A stretch of 64,000 nucleotides of DNA from a virus. How positions within the stretch are numbered: position 1 is the stretch's first letter; each line of letters opens with the position of its first letter. The stretch is from positions 1-64,000 of IMG/VR virus record IMGVR_UViG_3300030002_000007; one strand, given 5' to 3'. A program made the position numbers and the translations under genes. Positions 23,753 to 33,100 of this stretch are shown here, one piece after another. A model generated the notes under the pieces. It had not been told where the DNA came from and made no database searches. It worked only from the letters and a program-made list of their open reading frames with translations.

Positions 23753-24746
23753 GCGTCATCCTCGCGTATGAAAGCGTTTTGTCGACGAGATCCTGAACGC
23801 GCTTCGGGAGCTTCTTGCCCATAAGGAAGAAGGCAACTGACTCGGCGATCAGCTCATACACCGATTTTGTCGCGTATTCGGAAACGATAGGAGCCAAATC
23901 CTTCTTGTGCAAAGTACGGATAGGCCACAGTGCTTTGATCTCGTCAAGGTCGCCAGACTCGAACAGCATGTCGAGCTCTTTGATCCCTACTGCGTGATCG
24001 GCCTTGATAAGGCGAATGATCTGCCGGTAGGCCAACGCATCTTCTTCCTCGAGATCAGACACGAAGCCTGATGGGAAAGTCTGCCCACCGACCAAGTTGT
24101 CGAGAAGCTTCTGGCTCAATGCTTTCGGCACAGTAGCCAGCTTGATGGACGTATTGAACTCGATCACCCACCTGGCCATCAGCTTGGGATGGTTGGCATA
24201 CAGGCGATTGAGTTGGTGCGCCAGCTCGTGATAGATGACGTAGGGGAATTCGGTCGGCACCATCTTCTCAGGGCGAATGAGGAAGCGATGCGGGTTCTTT
24301 TCTGGCTTGGTGGAATGTTTGTACATCCCTGCATACTTGCCGCCACCCTTGGCACTACGGATTTCCCACACGCCGTCGCCCATGAGAAAATCAAGGCGAT
24401 TCTTCTTCAGGGTCTTCGCTGCAATGTTGAAGGCTGACATGACTGAAGTGCCGACGTCCTTCTTGACGCGATACAGGAACGAGATCTGACCGAAGTCGTC
24501 ATGCTGCTTCGTGACTACGTGATAGGTAATGTCCACGCCGTAGATAGAACCATGCCGAGGCTCTTGCCCAAGGTTGAGCACTATGTCGGCAGGTACAACT
24601 TCGATGGGTGTGCGGCGAACCGTAACGTGATAGTCTTTGGCGAGAAACCCGTGAATGGTTCCTTTCGACAAAGACATGACCTGCATCAGGAACGTCTGCT
24701 TCTGCTGCTCACACAGCAGGTAGTCTTTTACTTGAACTGTACTCAT
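23730..24746 (-). CDS. Zincin metalloprotease-like protein
   Basis: 338 aa. HELAH at residues 173-177 is the zinc-binding helix (Glu174 catalytic), preceded by FPYVIYHE as in many gluzincins. A downstream YELIAESVAFFLMG could supply the third ligand (Glu), as in the anthrax-lethal-factor-like and other phage-associated zincins. An N-terminal 140-residue domain with a Gly-rich loop (SAKGGGKYAG) precedes the protease. No signal peptide, so it would act inside the cell or be packaged. Target unknown. Confidence 0.68.
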   Translation of the reverse strand: MSTVQVKDYLLCEQQKQTFLMQVMSLSKGTIHGFLAKDYHVTVRRTPIEVVPADIVLNLGQEPRHGSIYGVDITYHVVTKQHDDFGQISFLYRVKKDVGTSVMSAFNIAAKTLKKNRLDFLMGDGVWEIRSAKGGGKYAGMYKHSTKPEKNPHRFLIRPEKMVPTEFPYVIYHELAHQLNRLYANHPKLMARWVIEFNTSIKLATVPKALSQKLLDNLVGGQTFPSGFVSDLEEEDALAYRQIIRLIKADHAVGIKELDMLFESGDLDEIKALWPIRTLHKKDLAPIVSEYATKSVYELIAESVAFFLMGKKLPKRVQDLVDKTLSYARMTHDKVSKD

Positions 24747-24767
24747 GATTAGTGCCCAAAGTAGAGT

Positions 24768-24798
24768 AGGGGTGCCCTCTAGTTACAAGAGCACCCCT
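24768..24798. terminator. Intergenic hairpin, possible terminator
   Basis: AGGGGTGC and GCACCCCT form an 8-bp stem around a 15-nt loop in the gap between the acidic protein gene and the metalloprotease gene. No clear T-tract follows in the leftward direction, so intrinsic termination is uncertain. It could instead slow exonucleases at an mRNA end. Confidence 0.45.
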
Positions 24799-24818
24799 GA
24801 CTTGTGGAGGAAGCGGAA

Positions 24819-25703
24819 TTACGAAACTGCGACGACGGGGGCTGCGGGCGCCACAGCTGCATCCGGACCTGCGACAACTGCAGCGGGGGCGACTGCCGCT
24901 TCAACTGCCACCGGGACGGTACCGAGTTCTTGTTGCAGCTTTTGATCGACAGCTTCAGGCGAATCGGAACCCAAGTGCAGACAGACGACGCTGTGCTTCT
25001 TCGACATCTTCGGGAAGACACCGAGATACGTCGACCAGTTCACCGTGAATGAATCTGTGACGACAAATGACGGGATCACGCCGGACACGCTGTCTGGATC
25101 GAACAGTGACTCGAGGCCTTCGATTGTGACGCCGGCTTGCTCAAGGACTTTGCGGTCGAATTCGATGATGTGGTCGGTAAGGCCTTCGTTGAGCAACGGG
25201 TTCTGTGAATACGCGACGACTGCGGAGTTGAGGGTCAGCGCTGCGAGATGATGAACTGGCAAGGCTTCTTGCGTGAATGACACCAAGGAAGGCTCCAGTA
25301 CTGCTGTCAAGTCAACGCCTTCACGGCCGTCATCGACGACTTCATCATCGGCGTCAGGGGCTTCGTCGGTGATCTCGAGTTCGAGGCCATCGTCTTCAGG
25401 AACTTCTTCTGCATCCGTCTCGCCAGCTTCTTCCATATCGCTGAGATCGCGGTAGGCGAGAAGCTGATCGACCATGCTTTCGACCTCAGGGGCAACATTG
25501 AAGAACGTGCGCTCTTCCATGAACAGATCGAGGGGCTTCGTGAGGACTTGCCCGTCTTCGCTCAGGAACACAGCTTGCGGAGGGAACCGCTCTTGAACCC
25601 GAGGCTTGAGCTCCAAGTTGCTGATGAACAGGAGCGTTGATTTCTTGCCGGCTTCGTTGATCCAGACTGCACCGGGCGTCATGAACGTAATATCGTTGGA
25701 CAT
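24819..25703 (-). CDS. Hypothetical acidic protein, 294 aa
   Basis: Start taken at the ATG at 25703 with AAAGGAAAG upstream. A TGTAAATA promoter candidate 58 nt upstream agrees with this start. An N-terminal beta-type part (residues 1-95), an acidic low-complexity linker (about 100-140, rich in Asp/Glu) and a globular segment to residue 260 are followed by an Ala/Pro/Val-rich tail. Having its own promoter and a downstream hairpin suggests a strongly expressed single gene, perhaps structural or regulatory. No family is recognised. Confidence 0.62.
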   Translation of the reverse strand: MSNDITFMTPGAVWINEAGKKSTLLFISNLELKPRVQERFPPQAVFLSEDGQVLTKPLDLFMEERTFFNVAPEVESMVDQLLAYRDLSDMEEAGETDAEEVPEDDGLELEITDEAPDADDEVVDDGREGVDLTAVLEPSLVSFTQEALPVHHLAALTLNSAVVAYSQNPLLNEGLTDHIIEFDRKVLEQAGVTIEGLESLFDPDSVSGVIPSFVVTDSFTVNWSTYLGVFPKMSKKHSVVCLHLGSDSPEAVDQKLQQELGTVPVAVEAAVAPAAVVAGPDAAVAPAAPVVAVS

Positions 25704-25761
25704 CTTTTTTCTTTCCTTTGCTTTGTTGTAGTTGAACATCACCATGGTTTGCTACATCGAG

Positions 25762-25769
25762 TATTTACA
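25762..25769 (-). promoter_or_regulatory. T4-late-like promoter candidate (TGTAAATA)
   Basis: Minus-strand ACTGTAAATACT in the gap upstream of the gene starting at 25703. Flanks are A+T-rich, as for other copies. Confidence 0.6.
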
Positions 25770-25780
25770 GTATTGAGTTT

Positions 25781-26086
25781 TCACTTGTCGGCAATCTTCT
25801 TTCCGGCGGCGCCCTTGATCGTGTTGATAAGGACCAGCTTGCCGGAAGCACAGGACTCGTGCGACGTGACCCAAGTGTTAAGGACTTGGATCAACTCGTT
25901 CTCAGTGTAGGGTCGAAGCTCGAGCATTGGCAACGGAGCACAGGGGAGCAACTGCTCAGCGGGGATGTGCACGGACTTCACTGACGCTGCAACGTCCAAG
26001 GTGCCGTCATCCTTGGGAGGATTGGGAGCACATGCCGAAAGGAGAAATGCTAGGCTAAGAACGAGGAACAAAGAAATGCGTTTCAT
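25781..26086 (-). CDS. Putative o-spanin lipoprotein (Rz1-like)
   Basis: 101 aa from the ATG at 26086. MKRISLFLVLSLAFLLSAC is a lipoprotein signal peptide with lipobox LLSAC, so Cys19 would be lipidated in the outer membrane. A Pro-containing segment follows (APNPPKDD). Outer-membrane spanins pair with an inner-membrane i-spanin to fuse membranes at lysis. The gene overlaps the upstream coiled-coil membrane-protein gene by 32 bp in another frame, the usual Rz/Rz1 arrangement. The frame is open upstream, but that part is only the shadow of the partner gene. Confidence 0.72.
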   Translation of the reverse strand: MKRISLFLVLSLAFLLSACAPNPPKDDGTLDVAASVKSVHIPAEQLLPCAPLPMLELRPYTENELIQVLNTWVTSHESCASGKLVLINTIKGAAGKKIADK

Positions 26087-26615
26087 CAGATGCCTCCAGA
26101 AGTTGATTGACAATTTGCGCGTTGATAACTGACAGGCCACAAGCAAGCCCAGTACTTGGATCAGGGGACTGCATAGGTTCTTCACTTGCAGGTGGTGAAC
26201 TTGTACCTGGAACAGTAGAAGGCTTCACAGGAATCTTGACCGGAGGTTTCGACTTTGGATCGCCACCAACAACTTGAGGCTGAGGCTTCAATGCTTCATT
26301 CAGGATCTTGTCGCGGGCCGTTGCCGATGTGTCGCCCTGTACTTTCGTGTTGGACAGTGTATCAGTCATGGCATCCTGCCCACCCTTGGCAGAGGTAACA
26401 TCAGCTACGACCTGAGTGTTGACCTTGAGCTGCAATGCTGTGATCTTTGCATTCAGATCTTTGATCTCTTTCTGATCGGCTGAGGTCTGAAACACCACGC
26501 CGGCTTTGTAGCCACCGGCAGCCCCGATACCCATCAGGACAATGGCGGCTAGAACATAAAACGCGATCTTGACTAACAGGCTGTTACCACCTGTCCCTAC
26601 GTCGAGCAGACTCAT
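26055..26615 (-). CDS. Putative i-spanin (Rz-like)
   Basis: 186 aa. One N-terminal transmembrane helix (about residues 17-38, FYVLAAIVLMGIGAAGGYKAG) is followed by a coiled-coil-prone segment (residues 45-75) and a Pro/Lys/Ser-rich periplasmic tail. This topology and the overlap with the lipoprotein gene fit the inner-membrane partner of a spanin pair. The ATG at 26615 overlaps the dNMP kinase stop by 4 bp. No holin or endolysin gene is recognised next to it. Confidence 0.7.
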   Translation of the reverse strand: MSLLDVGTGGNSLLVKIAFYVLAAIVLMGIGAAGGYKAGVVFQTSADQKEIKDLNAKITALQLKVNTQVVADVTSAKGGQDAMTDTLSNTKVQGDTSATARDKILNEALKPQPQVVGGDPKSKPPVKIPVKPSTVPGTSSPPASEEPMQSPDPSTGLACGLSVINAQIVNQLLEASDETHFFVPRS

Positions 26616-27211
26616 TTCGTTACCCCTTTGTGAAAGAATGTCCTGAGTATTTCGGCTTCGTACGCGGGACTGCTAGAGACTGCCGTGTTTTTGAAATGCG
26701 GGAACTTTTTCTTGAAGTCCATGCAATGCAGCTCAGAGATGTGGGCTTTTCCTGCCTTCGCGTTAGCCTGAAGCTGAAGCTCCGCAGTCAAGCTGTACAC
26801 GTAATAGAACTCAGCACCAACAGCTTCAAGTGCCTGAACCTCGATAGGAAAACGCATGTCGGTCACGATCTGAATGTCGATCCGATCCTGTGGCCTTACG
26901 GCTGCCGCTGCGAGTATCTCCCGGATAATAGGCTTCACCCAAATGGCGGGATCGAACTCCTTCGGCGTCTCCCCGATGAACTCCAAGAAATTTCGAGGGG
27001 TCTTTCCGTCGGGCAAGCCGGGATGGGGAATGTTCTTTAACTCAGGATCGCTGAAGAACTCGATCGGGATTCCGTAGATCAAAGATGCGACCTCACGCAT
27101 CTTGTCGGCAAAGGCCAACCGCTGAGCGTGATAATGCGTGAGGATGTAATTTGCGACTGTGTCCTTGCCTGAGCCCTTAGGGCCACAGAGGGCAATGATA
27201 CGAACGGCCAT
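26612..27211 (-). CDS. Deoxynucleoside monophosphate kinase
   Basis: 199 aa. Resembles T4 gp1-type dNMP kinases, which phosphorylate dNMPs for phage DNA synthesis. P-loop ALCGPKGSGKDTVA (residues about 7-20). RLAFADKMREVAS and PRNFLEFIGET match the substrate region, and IQIVTDMRFPIEVQAL is the conserved D-x-R-F-P/xE element. GGAGG lies close to the ATG at 27211. Such kinases can accept modified nucleotides, but here modification is expected after replication by DpdA. Confidence 0.82.
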   Translation of the reverse strand: MAVRIIALCGPKGSGKDTVANYILTHYHAQRLAFADKMREVASLIYGIPIEFFSDPELKNIPHPGLPDGKTPRNFLEFIGETPKEFDPAIWVKPIIREILAAAAVRPQDRIDIQIVTDMRFPIEVQALEAVGAEFYYVYSLTAELQLQANAKAGKAHISELHCMDFKKKFPHFKNTAVSSSPAYEAEILRTFFHKGVTK

Positions 27212-27223
27212 GATGCCTCCTTC

Positions 27224-28192
27224 TTAACTGATCTTGAGTCGACGTTTCAAATCGTGGATGACTTCCACGGGGCAATTGCCCGGATCCCAATCCTCCTCCC
27301 CTTCCGGCGATTCTGGTATCTTGAATACTTTTGTGTTGAGCATCATGTTGACTGCACCCTTTATCATCTGCGTGGCCTTCTTGCCAGCCGCGTCTGCGTC
27401 AAACACCAGAACTACCGTTTCTACACCTGACAGTTCGAGCATCTTCGTCTTCGTCTCGCTCCACGACTGAGTACCCAAGATGGCAACGGCAGGGATACCG
27501 AACTTCAACAAGCGCAGGGCATCCCGAGGCCCTTCCACTAGCACCATAGTGGTCAAGCCCAACTTCTGCATAAGGGCTATCGCGTAGTCCAAGGGGAACA
27601 GGCCGTACTTGTGTCCCCACTTGCCAGCAGAGTTCAAATACGAGGGTTTGTCTTTCACCTTCTTCATGCGGGCCCGAATGTAACCCCGGAGCCTCTTGCG
27701 AACGACGACGGGCAAGTAGATGAAGTGCTCTGTAGTGTAGTCCGACTCGGAGTAATACACGTTGCACATCTTGCCGCCCAAATCGATAAGCAGACTGGTC
27801 GGAATGTTACGCCACACCTTCTTGGGAGGGATGTCTCCGATAATCTGAAGCTCCCCTTTGCCGTCATCCTCTTCACTGTCCTCGCTCAGGGGTTTGAGGT
27901 TTAGGTCACGAGTGTATTCGTCCTGCGGCTTTGGGGCTTTGAACGGCTGCAGGCCAAGGAGGGGAGCGACTTCATCCCACTTGGCGTGCTTCCCGCAACC
28001 GTAACAACGAAAGTAGCCCGGGGACTTAGATGCGTCGCTGTGCCATATTCGAGCAGAGGGGTCTGTATCAGCGTGATAGGGACATACAACTAGCACGCTG
28101 TCACTGAGCTGCTTCTTTGGACCTGAGTACGCGTTCAACTGACTCCGCACGAACGAGAGTTTAGTCCCGAGCGAAGTAGCATCTATGGCCAT
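27224..28192 (-). CDS. DNA primase (CHC2 zinc finger plus Toprim)
   Basis: 322 aa. The N-terminal CHC2-type zinc finger has Cys37 and His40 in VCPYH and Cys63 and Cys66 in CYGCGK. The Toprim domain shows LVEGPRDALRL and later LVFDADAAGKKA (E and DxD metal sites). No helicase domain is fused, so a separate replicative helicase is expected elsewhere. Compact compared with DnaG (about 580 aa). Sits in the leftward replication block next to polymerase genes. Confidence 0.85.
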   Translation of the reverse strand: MAIDATSLGTKLSFVRSQLNAYSGPKKQLSDSVLVVCPYHADTDPSARIWHSDASKSPGYFRCYGCGKHAKWDEVAPLLGLQPFKAPKPQDEYTRDLNLKPLSEDSEEDDGKGELQIIGDIPPKKVWRNIPTSLLIDLGGKMCNVYYSESDYTTEHFIYLPVVVRKRLRGYIRARMKKVKDKPSYLNSAGKWGHKYGLFPLDYAIALMQKLGLTTMVLVEGPRDALRLLKFGIPAVAILGTQSWSETKTKMLELSGVETVVLVFDADAAGKKATQMIKGAVNMMLNTKVFKIPESPEGEEDWDPGNCPVEVIHDLKRRLKIS

Positions 28193-28194
28193 GG

Positions 28195-28689
28195 CTAGGT
28201 ACCGGAAACAGACCCTGCTGCTTTGGTGGAGCCGTCAGTAGTAAGAACAAACGTACCGTGATCTTCGGCAGCATCGACAGACAGAACGGAGTTAGCAGAC
28301 AACGCCATCTTTATTGTGGCATCGAAGTCACCAGCGTCATGATCGCCGCAATGACAACCTTCGCAACCCGCGCACCCATCAGCTGCTTCGGCTTCACCAC
28401 ACAGATACTGTAGCGCGGCCATAACGCTCTGGATGTCACGACCACGAACCGGCAAGCGAATAGTCTGACCAGCAGCGAAGTTATCCATGGCCCGACGCTT
28501 GCCTTCCTTCTTGTTGTAGCTGTCCCGGATGTTGCACAGGGCCGTCGCCACCAGCACTGTGGAGTCAGGCTTGTTATAGCGATTGAATTCATACAGGTAG
28601 GCGACAGTCAAGCCGCCTTTGGTGTCGACATTGCCGTCTGCCTTGATTCGGCGAATGTGTTGGATACGAATCTTGTTTTGCGCGCTCAT
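28195..28689 (-). CDS. Hypothetical protein with Cys/His cluster
   Basis: 164 aa from the ATG at 28689, with AAGGAG upstream. A central Cys/His/Asp-rich cluster (GCAGCEGCHCGDHD) may bind metal. The N-terminal half has DNA-binding-like basic segments (KIRIQHIRRIKAD) and the segment RLPVRGRDIQSVMAALQYL. Ends 3 bp before the primase gene. Function unknown. Confidence 0.6.
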   Translation of the reverse strand: MSAQNKIRIQHIRRIKADGNVDTKGGLTVAYLYEFNRYNKPDSTVLVATALCNIRDSYNKKEGKRRAMDNFAAGQTIRLPVRGRDIQSVMAALQYLCGEAEAADGCAGCEGCHCGDHDAGDFDATIKMALSANSVLSVDAAEDHGTFVLTTDGSTKAAGSVSGT

Positions 28690-29114
28690 GCGGGTACTCC
28701 TTCTTCGATGGTTACTGGGGTTGTATAAACGACTAAATCGGGTTCTGTGCCGTTCTTGAAAAAGCATTTCGCTAGGGCTGCGTGCTTCGTGTCAAAGTCG
28801 TCTGACGAAAGCCTTCCAGCCTGTTGCAGTTTGGTACATGAGTCAAATGCCATCTCGTTGGCCTTAACGAAACCAAGGTCGACGAAATACCGCTGCCCGT
28901 CCTTCATCCGTATGTGCTTGAGTCTTCGATCCTGATGCCAATTAACATGACTCATGACTCCGGTGCATTGGTAGCCATTTTTCTTCTTGCAACAAGGAAT
29001 GCTGAAGGGTGATACACCATCCCTTGAGTTCCACACTACCTCAATCATCTTGCAGGTCTCACACTGATACTGCATCAGACAAAACGCTTCTTTGTGCTTA
29101 TAGGTTACCACCAC
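28686..29114 (-). CDS. Hypothetical Cys-containing protein, 142 aa
   Basis: Begins with GTG at 29114 (GGAGG 7 nt upstream). CETCKM and IPCCKKK near the N-terminus suggest a zinc knuckle. The C-terminus is mostly beta (EPDLVVYTTPVTIEEG). Overlaps the downstream gene by 4 bp and the upstream gene by 10 bp, so it is part of the polymerase-primase transcription unit. Function unknown. Confidence 0.55.
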   Translation of the reverse strand: MVVTYKHKEAFCLMQYQCETCKMIEVVWNSRDGVSPFSIPCCKKKNGYQCTGVMSHVNWHQDRRLKHIRMKDGQRYFVDLGFVKANEMAFDSCTKLQQAGRLSSDDFDTKHAALAKCFFKNGTEPDLVVYTTPVTIEEGVPA

Positions 29115-29761
29115 GCTGTCACCTCCCTGAAAATTTTCAACTCGAGTGCATTGAATGCAAACAGTGTATTGTTATTTTTACAGTATTGGTACATGTTCGC
29201 ACAAGCAATCTGCACGGGGATGAACACCGCACGATCTTGCACCACGGGGAAGCGATAGAAGTACAGCTGCAGAGGGAAAGCGGCACGCAGCTTGTGGATT
29301 AAGTCAGCGTCGGTACTCCACACCAGATGGAGGCTATCCAACTGTGGATCAACTACACCCCACACATAGATGGGATCACCGTGAGAGATCAAGGAAAAGC
29401 TGCCGTGCTTAGAAGTAGAGGCCACCAGCAGAGCATGGGGTACTCCCTCGCGTCTACGAATACGTTCCAGCTTAGACAACCATGACTCGCCCACGTACTC
29501 TGAGTCCAACGTGGCCAGCCTGTTAGGGTAGTGAGCTTCAAGAGACTTGATCGAGTCGTCTGCTGAGCTGCTGAGGTACAGATCTAGGTGCTTGTCTCTG
29601 GAAGGAATCGAGACCTCTTGATGGTTGAGACCTTCCACATCAAGTTCATAGCCGCCGATGTATCGACCGATGTAGTGGTCACCACGAACAAGGTTAGGAC
29701 AAACAGGGGCTAACGAAAATGACGGAGCTTGTTGGGCACACAAGACTAATGAGCCATACAT
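29105..29761 (-). CDS. Hypothetical protein, 218 aa
   Basis: Not recognised. Mixed alpha/beta with many aromatic residues (HYIGRYIGGYELDVEG, FPLQLYFYRFP, MYQYCKNNNTLF). GAGGG precedes the ATG at 29761. It is transcribed between the polymerase and primase genes, so a replication or nucleotide-related role is possible but not supported by motifs. Confidence 0.58.
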   Translation of the reverse strand: MYGSLVLCAQQAPSFSLAPVCPNLVRGDHYIGRYIGGYELDVEGLNHQEVSIPSRDKHLDLYLSSSADDSIKSLEAHYPNRLATLDSEYVGESWLSKLERIRRREGVPHALLVASTSKHGSFSLISHGDPIYVWGVVDPQLDSLHLVWSTDADLIHKLRAAFPLQLYFYRFPVVQDRAVFIPVQIACANMYQYCKNNNTLFAFNALELKIFREVTAWW

Positions 29762-29770
29762 GGGATACCC

Positions 29771-30142
29771 TCAATGTAGGTTTGGTTTTGGAATTGGAGA
29801 GAAGGCAGTTGACGAATCAGTAGCAAGCTTGCCACCATAGTGAGAGAGCATGTGACGAGGGTTTGAGATGTCGCCCGCAGTCAAGTGCTCTAGTAGATCA
29901 AGTGCGAACGAGGGAACCTGAGCGTCCGTCAGGTACGCGTCAGTGCTGTACAGCTCAGTGCTAAATACGGGGAAGGGAAACTCGACGAGCTCTCCATGCA
30001 CGGCAACGACCAACTTCGCATACGTTATATGGTAGAAGTTTTGGCGCCAGCTGTGCATGAATAGCATATACGAATCGTCTCGGCCATCGATGATCCATGT
30101 CAAGAGCGACACGGCCTCTAGCGAGAAGTAAGGAGGGCTCAC
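29771..30142 (-). CDS. Hypothetical protein, 123 aa
   Basis: Starts with GTG at 30142 overlapping the polymerase stop (GTGA), with GGAGG 4 nt upstream, so translation is coupled to the polymerase. Aromatic-rich, no motif recognised. Segments LLTWIIDGRDDSYMLF and YAKLVVAVHGELVEF suggest a small alpha/beta protein. Confidence 0.52.
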   Translation of the reverse strand: MSPPYFSLEAVSLLTWIIDGRDDSYMLFMHSWRQNFYHITYAKLVVAVHGELVEFPFPVFSTELYSTDAYLTDAQVPSFALDLLEHLTAGDISNPRHMLSHYGGKLATDSSTAFSPIPKPNLH

Positions 30143-33100
30143 GCCGCCTCCATCTCAGGTTCAGGTTTACGGACATACACCGGTTTCACAGCGGTGAGGA
30201 TCTGTTCGTCTAGGTCTGTGACATTCAACAACGGGAAATGCTCTTGCAGGTATGCCCGGACTTGCGCGCTACGCCACGGCTTGAAGATGCGCTTCATCAC
30301 CTCAGCTTTCGGCATGTCCAGCTTCTTCATGTCTTCCATATCGGTGAGAGCCTTTTCGATATTGACGACTAGGTTGGGTATGGACCAATCCCACTTGTAG
30401 CTCTTGTCATCACGCGAGGACACTTCGATTTCGATTTCAGGTTCGATAGTGAAATGCACACCGAACTCATCTGCGTAGGCCTTAGTGATTCCATAGGTCG
30501 CCTCCCACTGCAAGATATGAATGAACGGGATCACCATCTCGTAAGGCACACAGAAGTACGAAGCGTCATGCACAATACGATTGAAGAAGATGCGGAACCT
30601 CGACGGCTTCCAGTCATCAAGCTTCATCATCTTTCGGAGAGTGGCACATTGATCGTAGTACGTCTCCATGATCCGACGAGATGCCTTCGTGCCGATCTCC
30701 GACGCGAAGCCTTGGATAGGTGCATTTGCACCACGTCGGGTCTGCTTGGCAGTAATGCCTTGATCGCCCATCAACCCAGCTAGCATCAAACGCCGACGGC
30801 CAATCGGGGAGTAGACATAGAACTCTTCCTCCGCCATCTTCACCATCTTGTCGATCCAAGCCTTGCCCTTACTGAATTCGGCAAACAGCTTGTCCATGAT
30901 GTCTTGAGCGTACGGGCTACGATCTTCTTCAAGCAAGGCTAGGAGTTGCTCTTCGACCACATCTATCTCTCCCTGCACTTTCCGATCACCATCGCGTAGC
31001 CGCTTGTACATCCCATTAAGCTTTGCTCGTAGCTCTTTGATCTCTGCCTCTTTCGTGTCATGCCCCAACGTCCGAGCACCCTTCAAGTAGATGACTCCGA
31101 AAATAACCTTCTTCACAGCGTCACGCAATGGGCTGCTCTTGTCCACGATCTTGTTGAAGAATCGCTTGACGTTCAGAAGGTGGAAGTCTCCATCTCGTTT
31201 GATCTCTGCTGCCATCTCGGGCGTCGGAGATTTGATCCAACGCTGCCGCAGCTTCTGACCAATCGCAAACACCGCAGCTAGAAGCTTGTCACCCGACACG
31301 ATCGACCACACTCGAACTTCGTGGGCTGAATAATCGAACCGAATGAGCAAGTGACCGATAGGTGCTCGGAACATCGCCTTGATGATCTTCGACAGTTTAC
31401 CTCGCGCCGGAATGTTTTGCAGGTTCGGATTCTTCGAGGCTAGGCGTCCCGTGTCCACATCGAAGAACGAATAGTCCGGGCGCAAATACGAATCAAGGGA
31501 GGAGTCAAGGTCTGATCTGATTCTTCGATACCAACCCTTGACGTAGGTGCTCAACAGCTTGGCGGCTTCTTGGTAGTCGCCGAACATTGAAACGATCAGG
31601 CTCTTGTCTTTGTAGTATGCGATGTAGTTCTTATCGATTGCATCGGCACCGGCCTTCGTCTTGGAGATTGCTGGCAGATTCAATATGTCGAAGAAGAGCT
31701 TACGCTTATGCTCCGTCTTGCCGAGGGACAGTATCCAACGTGCTGCCGCACCTGCCTTAGCAAACAAGCCCTTCGACTTGAAGCCCGATTCTCCGAGCAA
31801 CTCAGTATTAGCTTTCTGCACGTCAGGATGCAAATACAGCTCGTCGAGCAAGCGCTTGATTTCAATATCTAGCACTGACCCTTCAGCCATCAACGACCGG
31901 AGGTATGTACGACTCACCAAGGAGCCATCTTGCTTCAAGTGCGAGAGCTGGTGGGCTGTGTCCGACATCTGGTAGCGCATGTGGTTGTCGAAGTACGGCA
32001 ACCAATCTTTGCCAGCGATCTTGATCCTTGACGCCCGCTCCCTCTGCATCTTCCGCATGTGCAATAAGCACACCGCATCCATCGATGCATACTCAAGGAA
32101 GTCTGGATTGTTCGGCTCGACGTTCCCGCATGTGGCGCGTTCGCCCTTGGAGAACTTGGCTGTGTAGTAGTGATCGTTGCCGTAGCGACACAGGGCGGCA
32201 GCTAGGCCACCTGCTCGGAAGCCATAGGAAGGCAGGCTCGATATGTTCTCATCTAGCAAGTGCTCACCGGCAGTTATCTCCCACACCGGTGCTTTGATGA
32301 TAAGCATGTTCAAGCACGTGCGAAGGACTCGCAGGTCGAACATGCCATTGTAGGTGAGGAAGATGTTGGTCTTCAGGCGTAGACGCGCTCGCAAGGTCGC
32401 CTTGATCTCTTTCCGTTCTTCCTGAGTGAATGGAGACTTGGGGTGGTCGACTGGAATGACAAAGCCCAGCTCGGGATTAGAGTCGAAGCACAGCTGCACG
32501 GTGTAGATCTTGTTGTGATAGACCGACAGATTCTTCGTCTCCGTGTCCAAGCCGATGTACTCAGACTTGTCGAACAGCTTGGTCATCTTCCTGAACAACT
32601 CGATCGTACCGACGTACTTGGGCTTGTTGATCAACTCCTTCAAAGAGCAGGGGTCTTTGCCGAGCAGCAAGTGTGAGAGATCCCGGCAGAAGAAGCCGAG
32701 CAGGTTGGCTAGGGCACCATTCTTCTCAGTGAGCCGTGCAAGATCGAGCGTAGAGGTGACCTTGCGCTTGTCGATAGTATGAACCCAGCCATTCTTCTCG
32801 ACGGGGTGGGTAACAGGATAGATCAGGGATAGATTCCCTGAGAACAAAATGTGCGTGGGGTTGAGCTTCTCGATCAGATCGAGGGTACGCTCTTTGAAGG
32901 AACGCTCAACGTCGAGTCGAGCGGAGTCTCGCATGTGGAAGCTTTTGGCGTCGTTAAAGTTTATAACGGCGTAGGAGAACTCAGGGATGTCGCCCCAAGT
33001 GCGGGCGAACTTGCGCGCGTACTTGATGCAGTTGGAGAGAGTGGGGGTGCTGGCTAATCTCCCACTCTTCAGATCTGCAGTGTCGACGGTCTGCAGGATG

